Positions 1-7,940 of a DNA stretch of 19,374 bases are shown piece after piece. How positions within the stretch are numbered: the stretch's first letter is position 1; the number at the start of each line of letters is the position of its first letter. Position numbers and translations under genes: made by a program. The stretch is from an uncultured Candidatus Melainabacteria bacterium (lineage in GTDB: Bacteria > Cyanobacteriota > Vampirovibrionia > Gastranaerophilales > Gastranaerophilaceae): positions 1 through 19,374 of the forward strand of contig CAKVGW010000036.1 in assembly GCA_934747325.1 (NCBI GenBank), given 5' to 3'. Below the pieces are notes generated by a model. It did not search any database and was not told the origin of the DNA. It worked only from the letters and a program-made list of their open reading frames with translations.

Positions 1-1
1 A

Positions 2-79
2 GAATTAAAAGACGAACGCAAAGATTTGTGCTATTCTGCTAGAAAACAAGTAGAAAATATGGAAAAACAATATGCTTAA
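2..79 (+). CDS. 3' end of an unidentified gene (partial, 25 residues)
   Basis: An open frame enters from the left edge and ends at the TAA at 77-79. Its last 25 residues are charged and Lys/Glu-rich, ending in ENMEKQYA, as in a helical or coiled-coil C-terminus. The next gene starts at 72, inside this frame, giving an 8-nt overlap. That suggests an operon with translational coupling. Function cannot be inferred from so short a piece, and the frame being coding is supported only by its openness and the overlap. Confidence 0.5.
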   Translation, partial: ELKDERKDLCYSARKQVENMEKQYA

Positions 80-761
80 AAATATAATTTATTGGATTCT
101 TTCTATTCAGGAAAAAATCCTAAAACACAGGCTTTCAAAAACGTTAGGCGTTAAAAACACATCTAAAAGAAAACGCCATTATTCAAACGGCTGCACGCTT
201 GATTTAAACACAATGGCAGATATTGAAAAACAACAGCTTGAAGATGAAATTAATCTAATCTTGAAAAAATATAATTATGAACCGAAAGAGATATTGAATT
301 ATATAGAAAATCAGGGAACAAAAGTTTATTTTATTGATAATGCTGCAAAACTGCTTAATCCTGTCGGAGAAAATGAAGGCTTTATTTATCCGGCTTCAGG
401 AAGCCTTGCACTGTATCTTTCACTTGCCATTCAAAAACAGCCAAAACTAAAAACAAGCGAGATGTTTGTTTTATCAAAAGGCGAAATTAACAAATACTAT
501 TTTCTCTATCATTTCTATAATTGGTTTGCCTATAAGCACGGAATAGCAGGGTTAGACACTGATTCTCAAAAGTTATTAAAGAAATACTTGTATGGAGAAA
601 ATGATACAAAAGAACTTCAACTGGCGGATATCTACAAACTTAAAGATGCTATCAAACAAGATAAAGCCTCTATTGAATTTGTAATAAAGCTTTGTCGTAA
701 CTATGACGGAACAAAACAAGCTTTAAATAAAATGAAAAACGATGGCAGTGCAAATTTATAA
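72..761 (+). CDS. hypothetical protein, 229 residues
   Basis: I do not recognise this protein. It begins with a short hydrophobic stretch (about residues 3-13, NIIYWILSIQ) followed by a basic segment (KHRLSKTLGVKNTSKRKR), which could be a membrane-proximal anchor or just an amphipathic helix. The rest is predicted soluble and mixed, with a motif-like stretch FIYPASGSLALYLSLAIQ near residues 104-121 and an aromatic patch KYYFLYHFYNWFAYKHG near 141-158. The ATG overlaps the end of the upstream frame and no strong Shine-Dalgarno is seen, consistent with coupled translation. It ends about 100 nt before clpC, which has its own promoter candidate, so the two are probably separate units. Likely lineage-specific. 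Confidence 0.7.
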   Translation: MLKNIIYWILSIQEKILKHRLSKTLGVKNTSKRKRHYSNGCTLDLNTMADIEKQQLEDEINLILKKYNYEPKEILNYIENQGTKVYFIDNAAKLLNPVGENEGFIYPASGSLALYLSLAIQKQPKLKTSEMFVLSKGEINKYYFLYHFYNWFAYKHGIAGLDTDSQKLLKKYLYGENDTKELQLADIYKLKDAIKQDKASIEFVIKLCRNYDGTKQALNKMKNDGSANL

Positions 762-784
762 TAAAGACATCTTTTTATTTCCAC

Positions 785-813
785 TTGAAAAAAATGTAAA
801 TTTTTTGTAATAT
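785..813 (+). promoter_or_regulatory. candidate sigma70-type promoter of clpC
   Basis: TTGAAA at 785-790 is followed after 17 nt by TAATAT at 808-813 in an AT-rich gap. A transcript start near 820 would give a leader of about 40 nt. No CIRCE element or CtsR-type direct repeat was seen in 762-859. Spacing is ideal but the -10 matches only 4 of 6, and the AT-rich background makes chance matches likely. Confidence 0.35.
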
Positions 814-859
814 ATTCTTATATAAATATATTTATTTTAAGAAGAGGAAAAATTTAGAG

Positions 860-3349
860 ATGTTCGAACGTTTTACTGAAAAAGCGATTAAAGTCATTAT
901 GCTTGCTCAAGAAGAAGCAAGAAGACTTGGTCATAATTTTGTCGGTACTGAGCAAATTTTGCTTGGTTTAATCGGCGAAGGAACAGGTATTGCAGCTAAA
1001 ACCCTTAAATCTATGGGCGTAAACCTTAAAGATGCGAGAGTTGAAGTTGAAAAGATTATCGGCAGAGGCTCAGGCTTCGTTGCCGTTGAAATCCCATTCA
1101 CCCCAAGAGCAAAAAGAGTTTTAGAGCTTTCTTGGGATGAAGCAAGACAACTTGGTCACAACTACATAGGTACAGAACATTTGCTTTTAGGCTTAATTCG
1201 TGAAGGTGAAGGCGTTGCCGCAAGAGTTTTGGAAAACCTTGGTGTAGATTTGAACAAAGTTAGAAGCAATGTTGTTAAAATGTTAGGTGATTCAAAACCT
1301 CAAACAGCTTCTGCCGGTGTTGGCGGTTCATCTTCAAGCTCTCAAGCAAGCAAAGTTAAGACTCCAAGCCTTGATGAGTTCGGCACTGATTTAACTCAAG
1401 CCGCTGCAGAACTCAGACTAGACCCTGTTGTCGGTAGAGAAAAAGAAATTGAACGTGTTATACAAATTCTTGCAAGAAGAACTAAAAACAACCCTGTTTT
1501 GCTTGGTGAACCTGGGGTTGGTAAAACTGCGGTTGCAGAAGGTCTTGCAATCAGAATCGTAAATAGCGAAGTTCCTGATATTTTGGAAAATAAAAAAATT
1601 ATTCAGCTTGATATGGGCTTGTTGATTGCAGGTACAAAATATAGAGGTGAGTTTGAAGAACGTCTTAAAAAGATTATGGATGAAATCAGACAAGCCGGAA
1701 ATGTTATTCTTGTAATTGATGAAATGCACACCTTAATCGGTGCCGGTGCGGCAGAAGGTGCAATTGATGCAGCAAACATCCTTAAACCGGCACTTTCAAG
1801 AGGTGAAATTCAAGTAATCGGTGCTACAACTTCTGATGAATACAGAAAGTACATCGAAAAAGATTCAGCGTTAGAAAGAAGATTCCAACCTGTAATCATT
1901 GACGAACCTTCTATTGATGAAACAATTGAAATTATTCGTGGTTTAAAACCAAAATACGAAGAACACCACAACTTGAATATTTCAGATGAAGCAATCGTTG
2001 CTGCAACAAAGCTTTCAAGCAAATACATCAACGATAGATTTTTACCTGACAAAGCTATTGACGTAATCGACGAAGCTAGTTCAAAAGTTAGATTAAAGGT
2101 TTGCACACTTTCTCCGGAAGGAAAAGAACTTGATAAAGAATTAAAAGAAATTATCAAGGAAAAAGAAGATGCAATCAGAAATCAAGAATTTGAAAGAGCG
2201 TCAGCTTTACGTGATGATGAAGCTAATATGAAGGATAGAATCAGAGAAGTTTCTGAAGAATGGCGTCGTCAAAATGATGCAAATAAACCGACTGTAACAG
2301 AAGAAGATGTTGCAGAAGTTATTGCAACAATGACGGGCGTTCCTGTAACAAAACTTACGGAAGGCGAATCAGAAAGATTACTTAAACTTGAAGATACACT
2401 TCATGCTAGAGTTATCGGACAAAGCGACGCTGTAACTGCTATTTCTAAAGCAATCAGACGTGCAAGAGTTGGTTTAAAATCACCAAACAGACCAATCGGA
2501 AGCTTTATCTTCTGCGGTCCTACAGGTGTTGGTAAAACAGAACTTGCAAAAGCTTTAGCAGAAGCAATATTCGGTAGTGAAGACAATATGATAAGAGTAG
2601 ATATGTCAGAATTTATGGAAAAACATTCTACTGCAAAACTTATCGGTTCACCTCCAGGATACGTTGGTTATGATGATGGCGGACACTTGTCAGAGCTTGT
2701 TAGAAAGAAACCTTACTCAGTTATTCTTTTTGATGAAATTGAAAAAGCTCACCCTGACGTATTCAACATCATGTTACAAATTCTTGATGACGGACGTTTG
2801 ACTGATGCAAAAGGTCGTCACATCAACTTCAAGAATACTGTAATCATTATGACATCTAACGTTGGTGCAAGTATGATTACAACTCAAGGTAAACTTGGTT
2901 TCTCAACTGCAGAAGACGTTAAAAAGGATAAATACGAAAAACTTAAAGATACAGTTAATGAAGAACTTAAGAAAGCATTCAGACCTGAATTTTTAAACCG
3001 TATTGACGATATTATCGTATTCTCACACTTGAGCAAGGAAGAAATTCGTCAAATCGTTGACTTGATGATGAAAGATTTGTTCAAACGTCTTTCTGAACGT
3101 GATTTGTCAATCGAAGTTACTGATGAAGTTAAGGATTATCTTGCAAAAGACGGTTACAATGAAGCTTATGGCGCAAGACCTTTGAGAAGATTGATTCAAA
3201 AGAAAATTGAGGATCAACTTGCAGAAGAAATCTTGACAAACGCTTATCAACCTGGTGATACAATTCTTCTTAAATTGGTTGACGATAAAATCGTTTTCGA
3301 AAGAAAAGAAGGCGCAAACGCTGAACAAGCAGTAGCTCAAGAAAGCTAG
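860..3349 (+). CDS. clpC: ATP-dependent Clp protease ATP-binding subunit ClpC
   Basis: AAA+ unfoldase of the ClpC/HSP100 family, which feeds substrates to the ClpP peptidase in cytoplasmic protein quality control. Length 829 is normal for ClpC. The N-terminal double Clp-N repeat covers about 1-145. The first AAA module has Walker A GEPGVGKT at 216-223 and a Walker B ending in DEMH near 287. A UVR-like coiled segment lies about 425-465. The second module has Walker A GPTGVGKT at 553-560 and VILFDEIE at 621-628. The tripeptide LGF at 679-681 fits the ClpP-docking loop. The C-terminal GARPLRR arginine-finger region is intact. AGAGG at 843-847 lies 12 nt before the ATG. It is probably monocistronic. 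Codon use is more G/C-rich than in the unknown genes nearby, consistent with high expression. Confidence 0.97.
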   Translation: MFERFTEKAIKVIMLAQEEARRLGHNFVGTEQILLGLIGEGTGIAAKTLKSMGVNLKDARVEVEKIIGRGSGFVAVEIPFTPRAKRVLELSWDEARQLGHNYIGTEHLLLGLIREGEGVAARVLENLGVDLNKVRSNVVKMLGDSKPQTASAGVGGSSSSSQASKVKTPSLDEFGTDLTQAAAELRLDPVVGREKEIERVIQILARRTKNNPVLLGEPGVGKTAVAEGLAIRIVNSEVPDILENKKIIQLDMGLLIAGTKYRGEFEERLKKIMDEIRQAGNVILVIDEMHTLIGAGAAEGAIDAANILKPALSRGEIQVIGATTSDEYRKYIEKDSALERRFQPVIIDEPSIDETIEIIRGLKPKYEEHHNLNISDEAIVAATKLSSKYINDRFLPDKAIDVIDEASSKVRLKVCTLSPEGKELDKELKEIIKEKEDAIRNQEFERASALRDDEANMKDRIREVSEEWRRQNDANKPTVTEEDVAEVIATMTGVPVTKLTEGESERLLKLEDTLHARVIGQSDAVTAISKAIRRARVGLKSPNRPIGSFIFCGPTGVGKTELAKALAEAIFGSEDNMIRVDMSEFMEKHSTAKLIGSPPGYVGYDDGGHLSELVRKKPYSVILFDEIEKAHPDVFNIMLQILDDGRLTDAKGRHINFKNTVIIMTSNVGASMITTQGKLGFSTAEDVKKDKYEKLKDTVNEELKKAFRPEFLNRIDDIIVFSHLSKEEIRQIVDLMMKDLFKRLSERDLSIEVTDEVKDYLAKDGYNEAYGARPLRRLIQKKIEDQLAEEILTNAYQPGDTILLKLVDDKIVFERKEGANAEQAVAQES

Positions 3350-3366
3350 GTTCTTGAAAAAATAAT

Positions 3367-3389
3367 GTAGGTTGGGCTTTCAGCCCAAC
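3367..3389 (+). repeat. GTAG-headed extragenic palindrome (REP-like)
   Basis: The tetranucleotide GTAG (3367-3370) is followed at once by a perfect 8-bp stem, GTTGGGCT at 3371-3378 and AGCCCAAC at 3382-3389, with a 3-nt loop. A GTAG head before a palindrome is the known layout of many REP elements mobilised by REP-associated tyrosine transposases. It follows the clpC stop and has no T-run directly after it, so it need not be the terminator itself. A similar GTAG-hairpin occurs at 12763-12784. Confidence 0.5.
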
Positions 3390-3398
3390 AGCAAAAAT

Positions 3399-3436
3399 AA
3401 AAAAGTGGAAAATTATTTTTGGTTTTCCACTTTTTT
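3399..3436. terminator. bidirectional Rho-independent terminator between clpC and rqcH
   Basis: A perfect 14-bp dyad, A6-GTGG-A4 at 3399-3412 and T4-CCAC-T6 at 3423-3436, encloses a 10-nt loop. It has A-runs on the left and T-runs on the right, so it can act on both strands. It sits between convergent genes and overlaps the rqcH stop codon (3435-3437). Confidence 0.8.
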
Positions 3437-4988
3437 ATACCAAAACTTCTTTTTCGTTTTTATATGTTACATACCCTAGAGGTGCTGCCGGCGGTTTTCT
3501 CAAATTTTTTGCTCGAGTATAAATCACACCGACTTTTGACGGTTGAGTTGCAGAAGAATATTCTCTTGCTAATTTACAACACTCAAACATAGTAGCCTCA
3601 TCAGGTTCTTTGTCTTTAACCTTCAAAAGCACGTGTGAACCTGCGCAAAGCCTTGTGTGAAACCAATAATCTTCATCTTTTGCTAATTTAGAAACTATAA
3701 AATCGTTTTGTCGATTATTTCTCCCGACATAAACATCAAATCCGTTAATCTCCAATCGCAAAAGCTCTGATTTTTCTTGTTTTTTCGGTTTAACGTCATC
3801 CAATTTTAATTCTAATTTTATTTCTTCAAAATCCTTTATCGTTTTTGCAGAATCTATACTGTAAATCAGATTTTCTAAATATTCTTTTTCAATATTCAAA
3901 CTTTCTAACATTTCTGTTGACTTTTCTTTAGTTGTTTTAGCCTTTACATAAAGTTTAAAATAGCGTTGAGCATTCTCTTTCAAACTTTTTGTCTCATCTA
4001 AATCTATTGTTATATTTTGATTATTTACATAATCAAAGAGCTCGATTTGCTTTGAATAATCGCACTTCAAATAAAGATTTGCAGTCAGAAGTTCGCCATA
4101 AAGTTTATATTTTTCTGTGTTATCGCGCTTCTTCAAAAGCGAAGAAATTTTGTTAATAGAATTTGTAACTTTTTTTAATTTTGGATTAACGACAGCATTC
4201 AAACGTGCCTTTTCATGATTAACATTCATTTCTTCCTGACATTTTGAATAATAGTTATCAAGCATTGAATTTACAGAATCTTGTGCAACTGAATTTGGCA
4301 AAAGCTCAGCAAATAAAGTATACCTTTTATCCAAAATAGCAGGTGTAAATTCCTCTGCATTTAAGTAATTATTAATTTGCTCCTGAGATAAATTTTCAAA
4401 TTGTTTGTTGAGTTCTTTTGAAAGGAAATAAGCCTCTTCCTTTCCCCTTGGAGAGGGAGCTAAAGTTTTAGGCGGATAAATATATTTCAAACCACCCTGC
4501 AACTCTCTATAACGACTTTTTTCTGCACCTATATTATGCGCACAACCAATAATTACAAAGTTTTCTCTATCATAAAGAATCATGTTAGAATGTTTTCCCA
4601 TCAATTCAACGCATAAACAAAGAGAGCGTTTTTGAGAAAATTCATCCATTATTTCGAAATGAAACTCTATAATACGTTCATTCTCAATCACTAGTGCATC
4701 AGAAATTCTACAACCTTCCAAATATTTTCGAAGCAACATACAAAACATTGGCGGTTGCTTTGGAATTAAAATATTTCTACGAGCTTCATTCTCAGATGAC
4801 ATAAAACAAATATGATAAATTTGTGGATTTATATTTATATATAGTTTTCTGCTTTCTGTATTATTTCTTAAAGAAAAAACAAAATCTCTTCTTGTTGGTT
4901 GCTGTATTTTTTGTAACCTTGCGCCAATTATAAAATCAATATTTTCAAGAAAAAATGCTTTAAGAGTCAGAAAATCAATATTAATCAT
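3435..4988 (-). CDS. rqcH: RqcH/NFACT-family ribosome quality control protein (Rqc2 homologue, often annotated as fibronectin-binding)
   Basis: RqcH binds stalled 50S-peptidyl-tRNA complexes and directs C-terminal alanine tailing of incomplete chains. The 517-residue protein has the NFACT-N start (IGARLQKIQQPTRRDFVF, about 21-38), the conserved PPMFCMLLRKYLEG (79-92) and ELMGKHSN near 128-135, a long coiled-coil middle (about 255-400), and an NFACT-R domain (about 405-515) with DYWFHTRLCAGSHVLLK. Aligned without gaps to my memory of B. subtilis RqcH, the functionally required Asp97-Arg98 pair is Glu104-Arg105 here. A repeat-like stretch encodes residues 177-185. The start ATG overlaps the upstream gene's TAA by one base, so the pair is probably translationally coupled; the upstream bases AGCAGGT may serve as the ribosome site. 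Confidence 0.93.
   Translation of the reverse strand: MINIDFLTLKAFFLENIDFIIGARLQKIQQPTRRDFVFSLRNNTESRKLYININPQIYHICFMSSENEARRNILIPKQPPMFCMLLRKYLEGCRISDALVIENERIIEFHFEIMDEFSQKRSLCLCVELMGKHSNMILYDRENFVIIGCAHNIGAEKSRYRELQGGLKYIYPPKTLAPSPRGKEEAYFLSKELNKQFENLSQEQINNYLNAEEFTPAILDKRYTLFAELLPNSVAQDSVNSMLDNYYSKCQEEMNVNHEKARLNAVVNPKLKKVTNSINKISSLLKKRDNTEKYKLYGELLTANLYLKCDYSKQIELFDYVNNQNITIDLDETKSLKENAQRYFKLYVKAKTTKEKSTEMLESLNIEKEYLENLIYSIDSAKTIKDFEEIKLELKLDDVKPKKQEKSELLRLEINGFDVYVGRNNRQNDFIVSKLAKDEDYWFHTRLCAGSHVLLKVKDKEPDEATMFECCKLAREYSSATQPSKVGVIYTRAKNLRKPPAAPLGYVTYKNEKEVLV
4439..4460 (-). repeat. palindromic repeat remnant inside the rqcH coding region
   Basis: On the minus strand, GCTCCCTCTCC (4460 down to 4450) is followed by AAGGGG, which matches GCTCCCTCTCC-CT-AGGGG at 12904-12920 in the flgB-flgC gap. 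The arms can form a short hairpin. It is read in frame as Ala-Pro-Ser-Pro-Arg-Gly-Lys-Glu-Glu (177-185), in a variable linker of the NFACT protein. Origin from a dispersed repeat is inference from an 11-nt exact match plus the following G-run. Confidence 0.4.
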
Positions 4989-5254
4989 TAATACCTGCTT
5001 CTTTGCATTCTTACATTGTCATTATGTTGATTTACATAATTTTGATAAGTTGAATAATCGACTCTACTTCTTGTTGCATAGTTTGATTGCATTTGCCAAT
5101 AAGGCATCGTGCGATTATTAACTTGTCTGTTGTAATTATTTCTATAAGATTGCATTTGCATAGTACGATATGCTGCGGCATTTATTGAAGCCGCATAAAC
5201 TGCATTTGCTAATGCTAATACCAAAAATAAAAGTGCATATTTTTTCATAATCAT
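4988..5254 (-). CDS. small secreted protein of unknown function
   Basis: A clear signal peptide (MKKYALLFLVLALANAVYA, cleavage probably after Ala-Tyr-Ala or a few residues on) precedes about 65 residues rich in Asn, Gln, Tyr, Arg and Met, with repeated MQ and YRNNYN-like patches and no cysteine. The frame stays open to a TTG at 5272, but ATG at 5254 or 5248 is preferred because the TTG would add residues before the signal peptide and overlap the promoter. No Shine-Dalgarno precedes any of these starts. The stop shares a base with the rqcH start. The composition suggests an extracytoplasmic, disordered peptide; no function is recognisable. Confidence 0.65.
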   Translation of the reverse strand: MIMKKYALLFLVLALANAVYAASINAAAYRTMQMQSYRNNYNRQVNNRTMPYWQMQSNYATRSRVDYSTYQNYVNQHNDNVRMQRSRY

Positions 5255-5261
5255 ATTATAC

Positions 5262-5289
5262 AATATAATCAAAAAAATGAAGCGGTCAA
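5262..5289 (-). promoter_or_regulatory. candidate promoter of the secreted-protein/rqcH pair
   Basis: Minus strand TTGACC (5289-5284), a 16-nt spacer and TATATT (5267-5262); a second TATAAT-like box lies at 5260-5255. A start seven bases after TATATT would fall at about 5255, next to the ATG at 5254, so the transcript could be nearly leaderless, which fits the missing ribosome binding site. Confidence 0.4.
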
Positions 5290-5350
5290 ATTACAAAATG
5301 CTTACAAAGTCCTCTTAATATTTCTTAATCTTTTGCATCAAAAAAGGCAA

Positions 5351-5379
5351 TTTTTAAAAAGATAAATACTTTATATATA
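5351..5379 (+). promoter_or_regulatory. weak candidate promoter of the 80-residue protein gene
   Basis: TTTTTA (5351-5356), 17 nt, TATATA (5374-5379), followed by AGGAG at 5403-5407. The AT-rich background makes the hexamers weak evidence. Some promoter is needed here because the upstream gene is divergent. Confidence 0.25.
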
Positions 5380-5416
5380 CATAAGAGATATATAAGAAAT
5401 ATAGGAGAGAAACATT

Positions 5417-5659
5417 ATGGCAATTGGCGCAAGAGATTTTATTGACAAATTATTAGTAGAAAAATATGCACAAGAAAAAGTGGATAATCACAATGAAGAT
5501 GCATTAACATCAAGAATTTCAGCAGATGATGTTATGAGCGCAATGGATGTTTCGGCAAATAATTTTAGAACAATGTTGGCATTGAATAACAGATTAACTA
5601 TGGTTTGTTACGGAGTTGTGGCAAAATCAGCCAAATATGTTCAAACAGAGGCAGCATAG
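5417..5659 (+). CDS. small hypothetical protein, 80 residues
   Basis: I do not recognise this family. The protein is acidic to neutral, mostly helical in appearance, with no signal peptide or membrane segment. A central stretch SRISADDVMSAMDVSANNF (about 32-50) looks like a helix-turn-helix-sized amphipathic unit. There is one cysteine near residue 64. A good ribosome site (AGGAG at 5403-5407, 9 nt before the ATG) supports it as real. It lies upstream of lysA on the same strand but is separated by a strong hairpin, so it is probably its own short, well-expressed transcript. Confidence 0.7.
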   Translation: MAIGARDFIDKLLVEKYAQEKVDNHNEDALTSRISADDVMSAMDVSANNFRTMLALNNRLTMVCYGVVAKSAKYVQTEAA

Positions 5660-5681
5660 GAATTTAGTTAATTTAAGGGAT

Positions 5682-5710
5682 TTTAAAAGTCCTCTTGTTT
5701 TTGCTAAAAT
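5682..5710 (+). promoter_or_regulatory. candidate internal lysA promoter inside the hairpin
   Basis: TTTAAA (5682-5687), 17 nt, TAAAAT (5705-5710; 5 of 6 against TATAAT). Transcription would start near 5717, downstream of the left arm of the hairpin, leaving the lysA ribosome binding site unpaired. Confidence 0.35.
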
Positions 5711-5739
5711 ATTAAAAATAGCAAAATAAGAGGATTTTT
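5685..5739 (+). terminator. long hairpin covering the lysA ribosome binding site
   Basis: Nested pairing: AAAAGT (5685-5690) with ATTTTT (5734-5739, one G-U), CCTCTT (5691-5696) with AAGAGG (5728-5733), and TTTTGCTA (5699-5706) with TAGCAAAA (5719-5726), around a 12-nt loop. It ends in six T bases directly before the lysA ATG at 5741. It can work as terminator for the upstream small gene. In read-through RNA it would bury AAGAGG, the lysA ribosome site. Confidence 0.7.
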
Positions 5740-5740
5740 T

Positions 5741-7045
5741 ATGAGCGCAAATCAATCTATAAAACCTATAACACTAGAAGAAAAAGAACATTTGTATATC
5801 GGCGGATGTGATACTGTCGAATTGGCAAAAAATTTTGGAACACCACTATATGTCATTGATGAAGCGACATTGCGCGGAATTTGTCAAGACTACAAAAAAG
5901 CTTTTAAAAATTACACTAATATCAAGATGATGTACGCATCTAAGGCTCTTTGCACATCTGCTATCGCTAAAATCCTTGCTAGTGAAGGTTTTGGATTTGA
6001 TACTGTGTCAGCCGGAGAAATTTATACTGTATTTAAAGCCGGTGCTGATATGTCAAAAGTTTTGTTTAACGGTAATAACAAAACAAGAAGAGAAATCGAA
6101 CTTGCGCTTGATTGTAAAGTTGGACGTTTTTCTGTTGATAATTTCTATGAAGCAGAGTTGTTAAATAAAATTGCGGAAGAAAAATGCACAAAAGTCGATA
6201 TTTTGCTTAGAATAACTCCCGGAATAGAATGTCATACGCACGATTATATTCAAACAGGTCAGATTGATTCAAAATTCGGATTTGATTTAACACAAATCGA
6301 TGCCATAATCACTCTTATACAAAAAAAATATACAAATCTGGTATTACGCGGTTTGCACGCTCATATCGGCTCACAAATTTTTGAAACACAATGTTATTAT
6401 GATGAAGTAGAAATTTTGGTTAAAGAAATTTCAAGAATTAAAGAAAAATTCGGTTTAATTTTGGATGAAATGAATATAGGCGGTGGTTTGGGCGTCAAGT
6501 ATACTGATTCTGATAATCCGCCGAATGTAGAAACGTTGGCAAAAGTTGTTACGGATGCTATGCATAAATACGCGGTTGAAATTCCTACGATTTATATTGA
6601 ACCAGGAAGAAGTATTATTTCTACAAGTGGTATAACACTTTATACTGTAGGAAGTTCAAAACAAGTTCCAAATGGGCGTAAATACGTTGCAGTGGATGGC
6701 GGAATGGCGGACAATCCGCGTCCTAGTATGTATCAGGCAGAATATACTGCACAAGTGGCAAATAAACCGACATCTGAGAATTTAGAAAAAGTCACAATAG
6801 CAGGGCGTTTTTGCGAAAGTGGCGATATATTGATTAACGAAATTGAACTTCCTGAATTGGAAAGCGGAGATATTCTTTGCATATATAATACAGGTGCTTA
6901 CAATTATTCTATGGCAAGCAATTATAATCGTGTCGAAAAACCTGCTATGGTACTTGTAAATAATTCACATTCTGATATTATAGTATATAGAGAGACGTTA
7001 GATGATTTAATCTCTAAAGATAACATTCCCGATAGGTTGAGATAA
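5741..7045 (+). CDS. lysA: diaminopimelate decarboxylase
   Basis: PLP-dependent, fold-type III decarboxylase converting meso-diaminopimelate to L-lysine, the last step of lysine synthesis. The 434-residue length is normal. Visible features are the PLP lysine in YASKA (Lys68), HIGS at 208-211, the phosphate-binding GGGLG at 247-251, EPGR at 287-290, and the active-site Cys358-Glu-Ser-Gly of the partner subunit. The ATG has AGAGG seven bases upstream, within the hairpin described separately. The next gene starts two bases after the stop codon, so lysA and cdaA are co-transcribed and probably translationally coupled. Nothing is missing. Confidence 0.96.
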   Translation: MSANQSIKPITLEEKEHLYIGGCDTVELAKNFGTPLYVIDEATLRGICQDYKKAFKNYTNIKMMYASKALCTSAIAKILASEGFGFDTVSAGEIYTVFKAGADMSKVLFNGNNKTRREIELALDCKVGRFSVDNFYEAELLNKIAEEKCTKVDILLRITPGIECHTHDYIQTGQIDSKFGFDLTQIDAIITLIQKKYTNLVLRGLHAHIGSQIFETQCYYDEVEILVKEISRIKEKFGLILDEMNIGGGLGVKYTDSDNPPNVETLAKVVTDAMHKYAVEIPTIYIEPGRSIISTSGITLYTVGSSKQVPNGRKYVAVDGGMADNPRPSMYQAEYTAQVANKPTSENLEKVTIAGRFCESGDILINEIELPELESGDILCIYNTGAYNYSMASNYNRVEKPAMVLVNNSHSDIIVYRETLDDLISKDNIPDRLR

Positions 7046-7046
7046 T

Positions 7047-7937
7047 ATGACAGATGCGCTGATTTCCTTAGTTCAAGATATTTTGAGTCCACTTCAATGG
7101 TCGTTGAATTGGATAAATGTTTTGGAAATCGGTTTTATTGTTATAATTCTTTTTGTGTTTTATCAAAAATTTATCAAAGATACTCAATCCGAAAAACTTG
7201 TAAAGGGTCTTTTTATTCTAATTTTTGCTTGGATTTTGAGCGAAATTCTTATTCTTATAGATTTAAGAATTTTAGGTGTTTTCTTAAAATCACTTGTAAC
7301 TTTGATATCTTTGAGCTTGATTGTAATTTTCCAACCTGAATTAAGAAGATTTTTGGGATATCTCGGACAACCAGGATTTATAAGAAAAGCATTTTTTACT
7401 CCGGGTTCATTTGCGAAAGTAACAGAAAACGATGTTGATGTAATTAAAGAAATTATTGAAGCGGTTAAATATTTAACAAAAACAAAAACCGGCGCATTGA
7501 TGGTTTTCCAAAAAGGAATGAATACAGGTGTTTATAATGATGTTGGAACAAAACTTGATGCTTTGATTTCTACGGAACTGATTTTAACAATTTTTCATCC
7601 TAATACACCGTTGCACGATGGTGCTATGGTAATCGAAAATAATAAAATACATTCTGCCGGTGTACTTCTTCCTCTAACGGAAGACCCGAAATTAAGCTGG
7701 AGATACGGCACGCGTCATAGAGCTGCAATTGGCATGTCAGAAGTTTCTGATGCGGCTTGTCTTGTTGTTTCCGAAGAAACAGGAGATGTTTCAATTTGTT
7801 TGGATGGAATGCTTAAAAAATATGATGATTTAACAACCTTAAAAACTGATTTAGAATCAATTTTAGGTATTAAAACAAAAGATTTAGCAGAGCATAAACA
7901 TAAAAATATTTTTGATATTTTAAAAGGAAAAGAATAA
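7047..7937 (+). CDS. cdaA: diadenylate cyclase CdaA (c-di-AMP synthase)
   Basis: Membrane-bound synthase making cyclic di-AMP from two ATP. At the N-terminus are three hydrophobic segments (about 23-40, 47-67 and 72-91), as in CdaA. The DAC catalytic domain follows, with DGA at 191-193 and GTRHR at 221-225 and the conserved run AAIGMSEVSDAACLVVSEETG after it. Length 296 is slightly above the common 270-280. The start is two bases after the lysA stop. In Firmicutes cdaA is followed by its regulator cdaR and glmM; neither is here, and a YitT-like gene follows three bases after the stop. The lysA link ties c-di-AMP to the diaminopimelate pool used in cell-wall synthesis (inference). Confidence 0.95.
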   Translation: MTDALISLVQDILSPLQWSLNWINVLEIGFIVIILFVFYQKFIKDTQSEKLVKGLFILIFAWILSEILILIDLRILGVFLKSLVTLISLSLIVIFQPELRRFLGYLGQPGFIRKAFFTPGSFAKVTENDVDVIKEIIEAVKYLTKTKTGALMVFQKGMNTGVYNDVGTKLDALISTELILTIFHPNTPLHDGAMVIENNKIHSAGVLLPLTEDPKLSWRYGTRHRAAIGMSEVSDAACLVVSEETGDVSICLDGMLKKYDDLTTLKTDLESILGIKTKDLAEHKHKNIFDILKGKE

Positions 7938-7940
7938 GGT

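Noticed and set aside
762..859. CIRCE or CtsR operator before clpC
   Set aside because: No inverted repeat of the CIRCE type and no GGTCAAA direct repeat could be found there.
1418..3340. Minus-strand open frames opposite clpC
   Set aside because: They lie fully inside a well-supported gene, have low-complexity Phe/Ser/Asn-rich translations and no ribosome sites: shadows of biased codon use.
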